Positions 43,401-55,800 of a stretch of 64,000 bases of DNA are shown here, piece by piece. Origin of the DNA: Pyrenochaeta sp. MPI-SDFR-AT-0127 (taxonomy: Eukaryota > Ascomycota > Dothideomycetes > Pleosporales > Cucurbitariaceae); NCBI GenBank assembly GCA_020747015.1, contig JAGTJM010000044.1, forward strand, positions 62,001-126,000, in the 5' to 3' direction. The notes under the pieces were generated by a model. The model saw only the letters and a program-made list of their open reading frames with translations. It searched no databases and was not told the DNA's origin. The translations under genes were made by a program, and so were the position numbers. Position 1 is the first letter of the stretch. Every line of letters starts with the position of its first letter.

Positions 43401-44142
43401 ATGGCACTTGAGAACACTTGGCATCTTCGTCGCGTTGCGGATAATGCTTCTAAAGCTTGCTGGGTCTGTTACAAACCATCGACGAGTGTTTTGATCACTC
43501 CCAACAACAAGGTATGACCAGCAAGATAGGAAAGTCCCTTGTGTACTGACATGGAGACAGGACTTTTTTTACATCTGCGTCGGGCACTTGTCTGATCGGG
43601 GATTTTGTCAGCCTGATGCGGATGAAGCTGCAGCGGCTGAGGCACGAAAGAAGAAGGAAGAGTTGGACAGAGAGATCGAGGCCGTGAAGAAAGAATATGA
43701 GGAAAAACAACGACTTAAGCGTGAGAAGAAAAAAGGAAAAGACAAGGACAAGGATAAAGATAAAGATAAGGATTCGAAGAGCAAGGAAGAAGACGAAGAC
43801 AAACAAGATGAGAAGGCGAAAGATGATAAAGTATGTAGCCTTGTTCAAGACTGCTCAGACAAAGTTAAAGTCGAATCTAGATCAAAGAGCTCTCCAAATC
43901 CAAAGAGCAATCACAGGTTGAACTTAGTCCTCGCATATATCATCTCAACAAGTAAGTAGCTCTTCTAGCCTCACGCAAACTAAACGCTCGCGTCGTACTT
44001 CTCAGGTACTTACCACGTGATCCGTAGGAACTTCTACCAGATGCGTTTGGACAAGTTACGCAACGCTGAGATTGCTAAACGCAACCGTGAAAGACTGAAC
44101 AATCCTGCAAATTTCCCGTCTGTTCCGAGCAACAATCCCTGA
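43401..44142 (+). CDS. VFA1: Vps4-associated protein 1 (Vfa1)
   Basis: Four exons, join(43401..43511, 43561..43830, 43881..43951, 44028..44142), 188 residues. Vfa1 binds the AAA ATPase Vps4 and tunes its activity in ESCRT-III disassembly at endosomes. The N-terminal half has the family zinc-binding look: KACWVCYKPST (Cys 20 and 23), FFYICVGHLSDRGFC (Cys 43, His 46, Cys 53). A long highly charged helix follows, with KDKDKDKDKDKDSK low complexity. The C terminus, NFYQMRLDKLRNAEIAKRN, is the conserved Vps4-binding end. The third intron has two possible acceptors; the nearer one (CAG at about 44005) brings a stop in frame, so the TAG at 44027 is used. Exon 3 rests on frame and family fit, and is a little less certain than the rest. 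Confidence 0.87.
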
Positions 44143-47100
44143 AGCGAATCATACCCTGTCACCATTGTTATAGTTTGGACTTCAACTGTTACCCACCACT
44201 TCTATCTCCCAACTGAGGTCTATTTTTCATTCGCCATTTTTGAGCGGGGGGACACCTTAGCACAAACGATGGCGGGCTGACTGCAGCCAGCCATACGGCC
44301 TTACACAGATGATGCAGTCAGCAACTAGTGGCCGTCATCCACCATGGTTACCGAATGCCATCATGTGGTACATATCACGGCTATCGATCTGTTTTTAGCC
44401 ATAGTCAGACCAAAATGTCGGCATCTCGGCTGCCTGCTGACAGTGCACCCGGAGGGGTACATTTACACGAGTGATTATGTTCCATCAAGAGTCATCGACC
44501 GTGATGAGGCCATCGATAAATTGAAATCAATCTCCAAATCAGCCCAAGCGTTCCACAAATCGCTAATCTATGACGTGACGCACAAAGAATATTCCACATT
44601 CGTCGCAGTACCTTATCAGCGCTTTCACCACTCAGCAGCCTTCGATATTCTACACATCATTTCATTGGTATCCAACTATTGAGCATTCAGAATGAGATTA
44701 GTGCCTCTCATTTGCGCCAGACGCATCCATAAACCTAACCCCACACTTGGAGAACCATCAAAAGTGGTATTTCTCACACAGATATACGAGCTCTGGATGG
44801 TGATACTCCATACAAATAGACTCTATGCCACTTTGCAGTCATACCATTGTAGCATGACATGTATGAACTAGGATAGTATCGCCCCGTGATGCAAACAATG
44901 TCAGTAATATGTCATTAGTATTGAGCATCCCCCTAGCGGCAAGCACGTCACGTTTCTCACCGCTCCTCAGAGGCGCAAAGTGGTACAGGCAATACACACA
45001 TACCCGGAAGAATGAATATCAGCAACTCTTCGTTTACTCCGGGAATCTATCCTGTTGGCCAAAAGATACATGCGTCACGGCACAAGATGCACGCAACGAT
45101 TCACGGCACAGACAATGGCCCCGGGATGTAGGATTAGGATCTCCCAGCCAATCTGTCGCCTGACCAGTATGATCGAGCGGGGTCTACATGATGAAGACAC
45201 TTCTGCCGCTCCACTCACTCCACACCTTTATCTCCCTTCCCAGTCCGATTACTGCGTCTGGTAAAACGTGCAGATTGTCGTTTCTGGATGGATACTGCTG
45301 CCAGAACAAGGGATGACCTGACACGTCACTTCACACGTTCAGCAGTGTGTCATTCCAGGAAAGCTTCCAGTATCCTCACTTGACGACTATGATTAGGGTA
45401 GAGATCATGTTCACTTTGATTGGATGGCCTGGGAGCACACCCCGGTAACGTAGTCTTCCTGCCCATAGCTTCGGACTGCACTCAAGGCCTTCACAAAGTG
45501 TGATCGCGAGGCACTCTGAGAGTGGTAGGATGAAAGAATGGCTTGAACTTCAATTATTCTGGGTGTAGTGGTCTTCAACTGATAATAATGTGTTGTCTTA
45601 TGTAGGGCAGCTATCGATTGCGTAAGTCATCGAGCTCTCCGTCCAAACCGCTGATTTACTTCCTGCTTTTGCGATTGAAGTATCATGCAGTCATATACTT
45701 TGTTACGAAAATCGGGTAATGCATGTCTTGCCATGTTCGTTTTCGTCATAATCCCATTCGGTGGCACCTCCTGCATCGCGCTCGGATAGTGATCTCTCTA
45801 CACATACTTTAGATCCATGCTGACATTACGACACAGGCCGCCAATTTGCCGACAACTCTTGTCTGGCATGCTGTGGCCCAGCCGGTGAATGAGAGTAATC
45901 ACATGTAGAAAGACTAAATATTTTCTTTTTCAGAGAAATAACTAGATGTAGTAAATGCCACTACTGATTGAATAGCATAAGTAATATAGCCTCTGTCTAT
46001 CACCATTATTCCGTTGTACCGAGCGTCATGTTGCTTGTACGCCCTATTTTGAACATGACTGTCAATCACACATGTACCCATGGCTTGCAACGTAACGTTT
46101 CTAGAATAAGCCGTGCCCCACAACACACCTGAAATAGCAACAAGCAAATTTCTGCAAAAAATTGTTCATGAGCTGCATGACAGTTGGAAAATTCGAGTCC
46201 TGCAGCATAATTCTCGGAGTCGCCGTGTCTCCACTACAGTGCCGTTCTCGCTGCGTCCAATGAGAAGAGCATTGGAGACCTCTCTTCCGAATCGTTGCAG
46301 TGTCAGCATACAATACTAGCGTTGGTTTCTCCACAACACTCACGACTGCAATTCGACGAACAGGTATCATGATAACTCAACGAGCCGTTCAACCAGAGTG
46401 TGATGCGGGCTGAATCTAGCATCGCTTCGCTGCAATCATGTAGTTCGCACACAGAAGCATAACTTAGATTGTATCGAGTAATGCATCAATCCTGCAGGAG
46501 AGTGTCTGTGGAACTATTTGGTCTAGTTTTTTAACACTGCTGCTATTACTACATACGTCTCGCTCACCGTGAAGGAGTTGCAAATGCACTACTTTACGGA
46601 CGCTACTACGCTTCGAATTGTTCTTGCAATGGGAACATCGGAGATAATCAAAGGAGATGATACCTTATCCTAGCTGTCAATCTCGGAGATTTTCAGATGT
46701 GGTCCAGTACATTGGACAATTATGGCCGATGGTCCAACCACATTTACCGTTTTCGGACATAACTTTCAGAACCACGAACCACGGTGCCAAATTCTATAAC
46801 GTCAAGCAAATATGGTTCACAGAATAACCGCAGAGCAAAAGAAATCTTCCACCAATGATTCTCTGCGCTATGATAGCTGAGGTCTGTCATACCGATGATA
46901 ATAATCAAGTACCGATTAGGGAAATCATCGAAGCTCAAGTTTGCATCTATCCGAGCCACGGCAATCATCACATCGGCAACAAGGCACCTGAAACAAGCTG
47001 AGCGGCGCTTATAAGGTTACACGAATAATCTTACGCGGCTAACAATATCTCATCAGCGAGCCATAATGCAGTGCAGGATCATGATCTCCCCGTTCGAACC

Positions 47101-48644
47101 TTCACCCCAGCAACGGATCCTGGACCCTTGGGACATGACCTTAAGACAAACTTCACAGCATGACCACCTGCCCAAAACAGGAGCTTCACCGAGATTCGTA
47201 CAGTTTGAACCTTAAAGATTATCAAAGGACATGCTCGTTGACCATTGCTATCAGCACCATCATCTTGATCATCTTGGCATGTCACTCTACCATGCAGAAG
47301 CTGCGGACACAGTCACAATTCCTGTGCCCACCAATACTGCCCAGTTTTTAGACACACTTCTCACCCGTTCGCTCCGCAGTGGTCGGCGATTACCCTCTCC
47401 TAGTGCTCACAATAACGTGGAAGCCCATCGATCTGAAACCAGCCACTTACCCCACATTCACCGTCTCGAGGACTGCATTAGATGTACTCTTGTGGACCAA
47501 TTCTTCAGAATAGCCCTGCTGGAATGCTTGTGCGCGAGCATGCTCGGCAGGTTACTGTGGAAAGGGAAGGGCGAAGAATGTCTGACATCAGCGCTAACGA
47601 GGGAGTTACCGGTCGGTGGCTTGTTCACTAGTGACAAGGCAGTTCGGGAGGACGTGCGATGCTGGGCCCGTTTGAGAAGTGTTGACGGGGATTTGGTCGA
47701 CGGCTGAGCAGGAGCATTGGGTGGGAAACTTTCGGCTGCAAGCTGTGATCATGCGGGGAATGGGGACTCGCGTGGAAGTCAAGGGCGAAGACTAATTGTG
47801 AAAGGCCGAAGACGAGATCCCCTCGCTTGATGCTGCCTTGGTGGGCTAGGCGTGATTGAAGTTATTATATGTGCCTCTTGTGTGGAGTTCTCACCATTAG
47901 ATTGGATGATATCGCAATGTCTCACTCTATAAATCGTCTAGATGTTGCCAAATCCCAGCCTGAGCTGGAATTTGCTTGAACAGAAGTATGATACAGCTGA
48001 TGGAGTGTTTGCGTGCATCTACCAAGGTGATTCCCGTCCGCAATACTCGCTAAAACGAAAACACCTTGATCATTATAAACAGCATGCAAATCGAGCATCA
48101 GCATACATTCATACATGGTGTTTCCATTGCTGCTTGAGGCAACAATACATTTAAACGGTTTGAAGCATAGTCACTAAGCATTGGCTTGCGATCGCGGGAA
48201 AGGTACACACTTTTCAGCTTCGCCTACGGCACGTACCCTTGCTGAGCCTCGAACTCAAATGTAAGATGCGTTGCCATGATGCGAGATAAATTTCCTGCTG
48301 ACGGTGCACGTGTTTGTTTCCCCACGCTACACCCTGTCTCATGCATAGGTACCTAGATATGAGATCGTAATAGCCGAATAAACTGTTGCTAATGAGAACT
48401 CCACAACTTAAGGCTAAAGTATGATGTAATGAGATGTGACTACTCCAATAGGTATGATTCAATTGTTCTTATTGAGGCGGAGCGGATATTGGAGGTGAAG
48501 CCTACGAGATGGGGAGGCTGAGAGCTGAAGTTATGAAACAGGGCGCTGAGAGGCTGAGGAGCTGACTAATGGCTGAACAGGCTTCAGGTATTGGCTTATT
48601 GGCAAGCAGCTGAAAGTTCGCATGGGTTTATTGTCAATGAGGTG
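44143..48644. other. Gene-poor region
   Basis: A 4.5-kb stretch without a supported exon chain. Two plus-strand frames with an ATG are worth noting: 44344-44682 (112 codons, including HPEGYIYTSDYVPSRVIDRD) and 47231-47707 (158 codons, including RCTLVDQFFRIALLECLCAS). Neither has a motif I recognise; either could be a small unknown gene or relic. DNA around 45.9-47.0 kb is AT richer than the rest. No tRNA or intact transposon is seen. Confidence 0.4.
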
Positions 48645-49024
48645 TTAATTGGTTGCCGTAGCATGGTTCATGGATTTCTGGGGCTTCTGATTGTAATTGA
48701 GGCGACCGTCGAGAAGTGACATGGGCTTCAAGGCCAGTGTGGTATCCAAAAAGGTGGCGAAGAGACTCGAAAGAGTGAGTGAACAGTTATGATATGTATT
48801 ATATGGCGCAGTCTGACGTAGAATACGTCCAGAGCCTTTGAACTTCCTTCCTTCGGTAAAATGAGCACTGTCGCCCTGTCCAATTGACGCCGGCCAATGT
48901 GAAAACACCCATGAAATGCATCAAATTCATCGTTGATTAGAAATGGAAATCTGTGAGTCTTCGAGTGTGAACTCGTTGCGCGAAACGATATGCCGTCATC
49001 AAATGTCGTTATTCCAGGAAACAC
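48645..49024 (-). mobile_element. Possible decayed LINE reverse transcriptase fragment
   Basis: On the minus strand a frame from 49024 reads through a stretch resembling non-LTR retrotransposon reverse transcriptase just before the palm: FHIGRRQLDRATVLILPKEG followed by SSKALDVF. In such elements this block (a helix, N/LxR.xVxLLPK, then xFRPISL) is well known. After ALDVF the match continues only with a shift to another frame (RQTAPYNTYHNCSLTLSSL), and stops end both frames. No poly-A tail, target duplication or other domain was found. If real it is a short, frameshifted relic in the gene-poor region; chance similarity is not excluded. Confidence 0.4.
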
Positions 49025-49276
49025 AGGCTCGGCCGAAACTTGAAATTGTGAACACCTGAGAACTTTTCCGGATGAGCAAACATGTGGATATCAAATCTTG
49101 CGGGAAAAGTCGGCGTGCATACAATCAAAGTATGAAGAGATTGCTGCCAGGAAATGTTGCTCGCCAAAAATTGCAGGACTGAAAATTTTATAGAAAACCG
49201 ACAATGTTGGTATGATTGGTACATCGACAATGCTGCTGAATGTTGCTTTCTCTCATGTGGCATCTTCCCGTCTGCA

Positions 49277-51597
49277 TCAAGATTCGTCATGTACTTCGTC
49301 AATGACACCTGGCTTGGGTGCAAGGGGTCCACTTGCGGGACCCGATATGGAGCCTATTGAGCCAACTCGCTCTTGTGGTGGCGGCTCATCTCGCATGCAG
49401 GCGTTCTCTAGCATGTTTGTCCATTTGCCACTTGTACCAGCATGACTGTGCTTCAAATGCTGTCGAAAGTGGTCTGCGCGGAAAAACTTCTTGGCTTGAT
49501 TACATTCACCGAATTTGTGAATGTGATTCAGATGTTCTGACCGTACATCCCAATCTGCGGGATTAGGAAACTCTTCGCCGCAATAGCCACAAACGTCGGC
49601 CGCGGCAGGACGGGTGGGTGATGGGTGAAAAGCCGCATGGACGGCACCGAGTGTTGCGCATGACCACGAGTGTCGCCGTAGATGGAGAGAGTTTTGATGG
49701 CGCTCGGCCTCATTTTTGTTTTTGAAACGGTTCGGACAATATTGGCAGATGTACTGTTTTTCCAATTCGTGCAGACTGTACCTACGTGTCAGCTTATGGT
49801 CGCTCGACTAAAGGTGGTGGGGCAAGCTCGGATATCACTTACCGCAAATCCTCTTCGCTGTCAAATTTCTTGGGTTTCTTAGGACAGCATTCGCAAATGT
49901 AGGCACCTGGTATGCGACTAGCAATTGAGTTCTGCCGCGAGTGCAACATGCTCTCTGTGGACATTTTGCGAATTTGTGGGTGTTCGGTCTCCGAAAAGCC
50001 TCTTTGGTGCTGTGGTCGTGATAAAGAACCGCGGGGACTTGGATCCAGTGACCGGTTAGCTGCATATGGCGAGACAGGGCTTAACTCCTTCTCTCCTAGA
50101 GGCGAGAGTGCATTGGGCGAAAGACGCTGATCTCCACCATAACTTGTCATGCTACTAGCTGCTGTTGAAAATCCATATGAAGAACCAATTGAGCCGGTTC
50201 GTTGGCCTACAGACCCAGTCGAAGATAACGAGCCAGGCGCCGCCTGGAAGCGGGAAGCAGTACAATTGCGATTGACAAGCATCTGCGCTGAGCGACGATG
50301 ATACAAGTCATTGTGGCCACTTGTGGTGGGACGATCCTCACGCGCGGCCTCCGAGGGAGGTGATGAGGCGCGTCGTTTAAGGCCGCCCTTTGGGCCTGAT
50401 TGATAGTCTTCTGATTCGGCAGGGCTGCGATCATTGATGTTTAATTCGCGCATTCCATTTTCTTCCATGCCGAAGTCGTGGTCAGGGAATATACTGTGGT
50501 CGTAACTGCCGCGGTGCTGAGAAGAAGTGTCATCCAGAGGCCCCGGAGTACAGATGCTCCCAAATCGTCCCCTGTGAGACTCTGCCGAGACTGTATCGAA
50601 ACCTGGGCTACGAAAGCCGCTATATCCTGGTGATATGGCCCCAGATGGGAGCCACTTTGGTGCGGGAGAGTCTAGTGATGAATGTAATCGATCAGGTACT
50701 GACAATGGCTTTAGTTGGCCGTTGAGCTTATGCAGCGAAGCGTGTGTATCGGTGGCGGAATCTTGGGCGCTGCTAGAGAGGGGTGGCGCTGTGGTTCTTG
50801 TGGGGGTGTTTGGACCGCCGATCTTCGAGAGTAGTTGCTTATCATATGCATGAGATAGAATCTGCAGTGCTTGTTGACCAAGCTGTCGCTCGCTTGTAAA
50901 TCTGTGGTTCATTGTTATAGTCAGTCAATGAATACACGATTTGCGGGGGAGCAATGTTCCACGAGGAGGCTTCTGTTAGTTGCAAGGGCGATACTGCAGC
51001 CAAACACAAATGAAATCCATCACTTGGTTTACCAGATGTCTGCCGCGTCAAGCAGTTTACTGCCGGGAACTCCTTCAACAGGTATGGAAGAGAATGCAGC
51101 AAAAGACGTAGGACTAGGCATAGTTGAGAGAATTCTTACCTGTGATTTCCAAGTGATGGGCGAGACTTGGCACTGCGGTCCTCGTCACTATTGTGCTCCC
51201 CGCTGTTCTCGGAGCTCATATCGTCGAAAGACCTGGAGATGGAGGGTTCACGGCCATTGCTAAACATGTAGTCGGTCGAAGGCTCCCGCGGACGCGGCTG
51301 GCTGCTGGTAGACCCACCATACAAGCTCGAGCCATGCTTGACTGTCGCGAGCCGATTTCCGTCAAAGCCAGTGTCTCTAGCTCTGTTTGTGTTACCCCAT
51401 TGCCAACCTGGGTCTTGGCCACCTCGAAGGTCTTCGATGTGACGTGGTGGAGGCAAGGGGGGCGGAACCTCTTCGCGTGCTCTTGGTATAGCCATGGCTA
51501 CAGCCGTGCTTGGAATTGAGGGTCGGCGGTGGTGTGGCAGTGAGTAGCGGTGGGACTCATATACGCGAATGCTTGGGGGTGAGTTCGCGGACGACAT
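49277..51597 (-). CDS. C2H2 zinc-finger protein, putative transcription factor
   Basis: Three exons, complement(49277..49775, 49843..50901, 51140..51597), 671 residues. The N-terminal two thirds are disordered, rich in Ser, Pro, Arg and Gln. Near the end lie several zinc fingers: an atypical CECCPKKPKKF unit (about 488-500), the classical YICQYCPNRFKNKNEAERHQNSLH, a RHSWSC block, CGYCGEEFPNP, and CNQAKKFFRADHFRQHLKHSH. The second intron (67 bp) splits the first finger and splices exactly into EEDLRLHELEKQY. I recognise this finger order from uncharacterised filamentous-fungal regulators, but no target is known. The 238-bp first intron is long for this window and might hide a small exon. A gene-free GC-rich region of 2.7 kb lies upstream. 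Confidence 0.85.
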
Positions 51598-54334
51598 GGT
51601 CAGGCCTGGGAGGGTCGACGAGTTGGCCAGGGGGCCGCCACGAACGGGCAGCTGAAGCGTGCCTCGCAGCCCAGAGGTGCCGTAATTGTGGCGAGGGCAA
51701 AGAGAAAGAGGGCGAGGATATGGTCGCTACTGGATAGTACAGGCGACGCACAGACGTACACTTGAATAGTTAGCCGGGCAGCAACACGGAATGGCCGAAA
51801 CAGGCAGGGACGATGCCAGGAGGGGTGCAGACGGCAGCTGGATCGATATAGGGCGCAATGAAAAAATTATGCGGCTCACCTCTGCACGATGGGATGGGTG
51901 GGCGTACGCGTCGTTTGCGGCTGCTGTGGATGGGATGGCGAGGCTGATGGAAGGCGGCCAGTCAACGCGGGGGGGCGGATTTGTAGCCTCAGCCCTACAG
52001 CCTCGAGCGCTAGTGGAGGACCCTCCCAACGGACGCGTGCGGCTGCTGCTTGCTGTATGGAGCTGAAAACTGGCCCAGCACCGCCACGCAATGCTCAACG
52101 TTGGCAGTGTCCAGGGGCGCTGGTCATATGATATTGCAACGAATGCTCAGGTCGTTGTCGAGGTGGTCGTTGTCGTCGTCGCGCGCGCACTGTTCATGGT
52201 ACCACGGCAGCGAGCAACGAGCAGCGAGCAGCAGAGCGGGAATGCTGCGGGTCCCTAGCGTGGTGCAGGAAGAACAGGAAGCGGGTACAGCGAGAAAAGG
52301 GAGCAATACGGCCCCTGCGTAATCATTCGGCAGCAGCAGGCCTGGAGAGCGACAAACACACTGACGAGGAGAGGCACCGAACAAAAGAGCAGAGACGCCC
52401 TCGACGGGGACCCTCAGCATTAAGCACGACGCTCTGGTCGACGTCCCCACGCCGGTGATTGGCCATGACAGGGCGCCCACTTAGCACGGAGCATAGTGGT
52501 GGACCGTGGCAGGGGTGTCGTCTTCGCTGCACCCTTACTCGTACTCGACACTCCAGCGAACCATGCCTCTGGGCTTTCGAGAAGTCTGCCAAAAACATTC
52601 TCGTCCGAAGCCGGTCTACCACGCCAGCGCTGTCTTGTGTGCTTCGTGCATAGGGCTTGCGCTTAGTCTCTTCGCTGCTGTCGCCCGGTGCTGGCCCATG
52701 AGCACTTTGGTCATCTTGCGCCTTTTGCAAATTGCCCTCGACGGCAGAAGTGCCCGGCAGCGTGGGACGAGCTCACTCAGACCAGCCATGGCGAGCGTAA
52801 TCAATTGCTGGGTTGGCGCCCGCCCGTCCACCCGTTGTCGATACTGAGGCAGACCAAGGCCGATCGCCAGGACGTCAGACTGAAGCACAACGGTGAGATA
52901 GCGACGTGTGCCGACGGCGTGGACCTCTAGCACGGCGCTCGCTGAGCATGCATGCATGCGAGGGACCTGACGACTCTCGGAAAGGCACCCCTTTGGAGGT
53001 CCGACTCGAAATGTGCAGCACACGGCGCAAGCGTGAGAATGAACCCTCCCAAGGTTAGACTGGAACCAACGCGGGTAACGGGAGGGTCCATGCACATGTG
53101 TTCGACGAAGCCGTGGCCCTTCAGCCTTACCAGCCAATTTTCTTGTATCCTCGCCTGGGCACCCACCCCACCCCGGACAATCGCTTGCGGGCATTAATCA
53201 ATGTTTAGTCAGGCTGAGGACTGGGCTCCACAGCTTATCCGAGGCGTCACGGCGTGGATCTGTTGATCCGTCTCGGGACTGAAGACTTGTACAGGCATTG
53301 CTTTCTGCCCGGGCAATCTCACGGCAGGTAACAATCGATCGCATCGTATGCACAGCGGGGTGTACAAAACTATGCACTGCAGTATCTCCGATGGCTGACG
53401 CGACAGGAAACGAGATGATGGGATTCCGGCATTCCGTTGCCCTTCAAATGGATTCCTGGTGCACGAGTGAGCAGGGTGAGAGGCAACCATTGGAATGGTC
53501 GACTCATGTGGCACTGCCGCCTCCCTCCAGAATGTGAACATTTCATTATTGCGGGAACAATTGTTCTGAGGAGGCCTTGCGCCATTGGGCAGCTCCAGTT
53601 TGTCACAACGTGACATCAGCCTGTGTTGATCTGAAATTCAGAGCTGGAAAGTGATTGCGCGAGGCGAATACTCTGCTCATGGTGGAGAAGGACCATTTGT
53701 CTTCGCCATGGGTATCGTCGAATCAGCGGCGTCTTCGGTCGGCCCGCGGAGGTAAATTGCAGGGACGGTTACAAATCCAGTTGCACATAAACGTTCGGTT
53801 GTTACTCTCAGAACGAGCGCAATGATAGAGCCTAACAAGCGAGTGTTACCTTTGCACAATCAATGAAACTTGACATGATTGTGAGACAGCCAATATTGTG
53901 CTTGTTGCGGTGAGCTCGGATTGGCAAAAGAGGTTGGTTGTACTCGCCCATAAGGCTGTGGTGGCGCTTCGTCCCGCGCCCAGCCGAGCATACAGTATCA
54001 CTCGCGAGGCGCAGTTTTTCAAGGCGGGCAGTCAGGACGCAAACAGAGTAGACCACCAACATGTCTTGATGTCGCCGGGCCTTCGTACCAGTAATTGCTG
54101 GCACCAAGACTTGCTCAATGCGAACGTGCTGTTCCAGAACGGTGCCAGAAGCGCTATATCAGGCCATGTACGTCTTCACCGCTTTAAGCAGGCACACGCT
54201 TAATTTGAGAGCCTCGGTGAAAATTCGAGCCTCATTCGCACCAGCACCGCCGACACCTTGCACCAACCTCTTATACAACCTCCACTTCATCTCCGACACC
54301 CGATCATCCTCGGACAGACTGACTCTGGGTAGCC
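51598..54334. promoter_or_regulatory. Long GC-rich divergent upstream region
   Basis: 2.7 kb between the starts of the C2H2 gene (minus) and YVH1 (plus). From 51.6 to 52.9 kb it is GC rich with low-complexity tracts (GTCGTTGTCG repeats near 52160, GAGCAGCGAGCAGCAG near 52210), suited to a long leader and promoter. Open frames here are overlapping GC-driven artefacts without motifs. 53.2-54.2 kb is featureless. Palindromic GCATGCATGCATGC-like sequence lies near 52947. No RNA gene was recognised. Confidence 0.45.
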
Positions 54335-55800
54335 ATGGCCCTCATCGATAGAGTGCCAGGGGATTTGAACCTGTATATTGGTGGGTACGTCACGAGGACC
54401 ATCGTTTCGACCTGCCCAATGGCTCACGGCACCGGGAGCCTCGGGGGAGGCGTATTGGATTCCAATCTGACAGCTTTGGCGTAGCATGTTCACGCTGCGA
54501 AGACGTGAAGCACTCGAGCAAGCCAACATTACGCATGTTCTCTCCGTGTTGCGCACACCACTCGACCAAGACCTCTTCCGCCCCTTCAAGCACATGGTTG
54601 TCGAGGTGGACGATGTCGAGGACGAGGATCTATTGGCGCATTTCCCTGCCACAAATCGATTCATACAGGAAGGGCTTAAGGGAGGTGGCGGAGTCTTAGT
54701 GCACTGGTAAGTCAACATCCTGGTCGAGCTGAGCCTTGCATGCCCAACCCTTGATCGTCACCAACGACTGCCTTTCTTGGCAGTTTTGCCATCTTCAGTG
54801 GGCACACTGGCTGCAATGCCTTGTTCACTGCGCTGCAATGCAGATGGTTATTTTCTGTCCTCCATGCGTCTTGCACGAGTCCTTTACAGAGATTTCCTTG
54901 TCCATTGCACCTTCCACATTCTGCAAACTTCTCCCGATACACACCGCTCCCTCGCCACTTTGATTTCCCAGCAGCCACTCGTGTCAGTATGCCAACCTCA
55001 CCCTATTCTCTAGTGCTATGGGTAAATCACGATCAGCTACCGTCGTCATCGCTTATTTGATGCAAGAGCACGGCATTAGCCCTTCGGAAGCTTTGTCGCA
55101 CTTACGGCAGGCACGATCCATTTGCGAACCAAACGAAGGCTTCATGAAGCAACTGGAATTATACGGTGAGATGAAGACCCCCGAAAACGTCGACGAGTCT
55201 CCAGCCTATCAACGGTGGGTCTATCAACGTGAAATAGAGCTGAGTCGCGCGTGCGGCCAAGCTCCAGAGGCAGACAAGATTCGCTTCGAGGACGAGCATG
55301 TTACCGATCAGACGTCTGCGTTCGAGTTGAGATGTCGCAAATGCAGGTGAGTGGAGCCGCGCGGTAGGCTTTTGATGTCATGCAGCAGTCTCTTGCCGCC
55401 GTCTGTCATGTTCAGGCGCTTACAAGCTCACAGACGGCCACTTGCAACATCACAATATCTGCTCTCGCACAAGCCGCCCTCGTCCATCAATGACCAAGCT
55501 TCAGAAGCGCCTCCAGCCGCCTCATCTCAGTCTTGTGCCCACTATTTCCTGGATCCCCTGTCTTGGATGCGTCCCGAGCTTGAACAAGGCAAGTTGGAAG
55601 GACGCCTTGAATGCCCAAAGTGTCAAACCAACGTAGGCAAGTACGCCTGGCAGGGCATGCAGTGCAGCTGTGGAGAATGGCTTGTGCCTGGGATCAGCCT
55701 TTCCAAGGGACGAATCGATGAAGCGAGAAAAGCCACTGTTGGCATTCGCCGTCCCCCAGGTGCATCCGTCCCGCCTCCGCACTCTGGCCAGAACCTATGA
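54335..55800 (+). CDS. YVH1: Dual-specificity phosphatase Yvh1
   Basis: Four exons, join(54335..54384, 54485..54706, 55014..55346, 55416..55800), 329 residues. Yvh1 is a conserved phosphatase whose zinc-binding tail drives a late step of 60S ribosome maturation, release of Mrt4. The start MALIDRVPGDLNLYIGG leads into the phosphatase fold; the P-loop HCAMGKSRSAT has its nucleophile at Cys 91, at the junction of exons 2 and 3, and the general acid region is EVDDVEDEDLL. The C-terminal zinc domain is complete: CRKCR, then CAHYFLDPLSWM, RLECPKCQTNVGKYAWQGMQC and SCGEWLVPG. The third exon restores HCxxGxSRS only with the 307-bp intron 54707-55013 removed, which is long here. All junctions keep frame. 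Confidence 0.94.

Noticed and set aside
43831..43959. Extension of Vfa1 through 43959 without splicing
   Set aside because: The read-through end has no family resemblance, whereas three-intron splicing restores the conserved NFYQMRLDKLRN end.
44143..48644. AT-rich RIP island
   Set aside because: AT content rises only mildly near 46 kb, and there is no long TA-rich block of the kind seen in mutated repeats.
51598..52930. Several 100-190-codon frames on both strands
   Set aside because: GC-rich DNA yields long stop-free frames; none has motifs, and they overlap each other.
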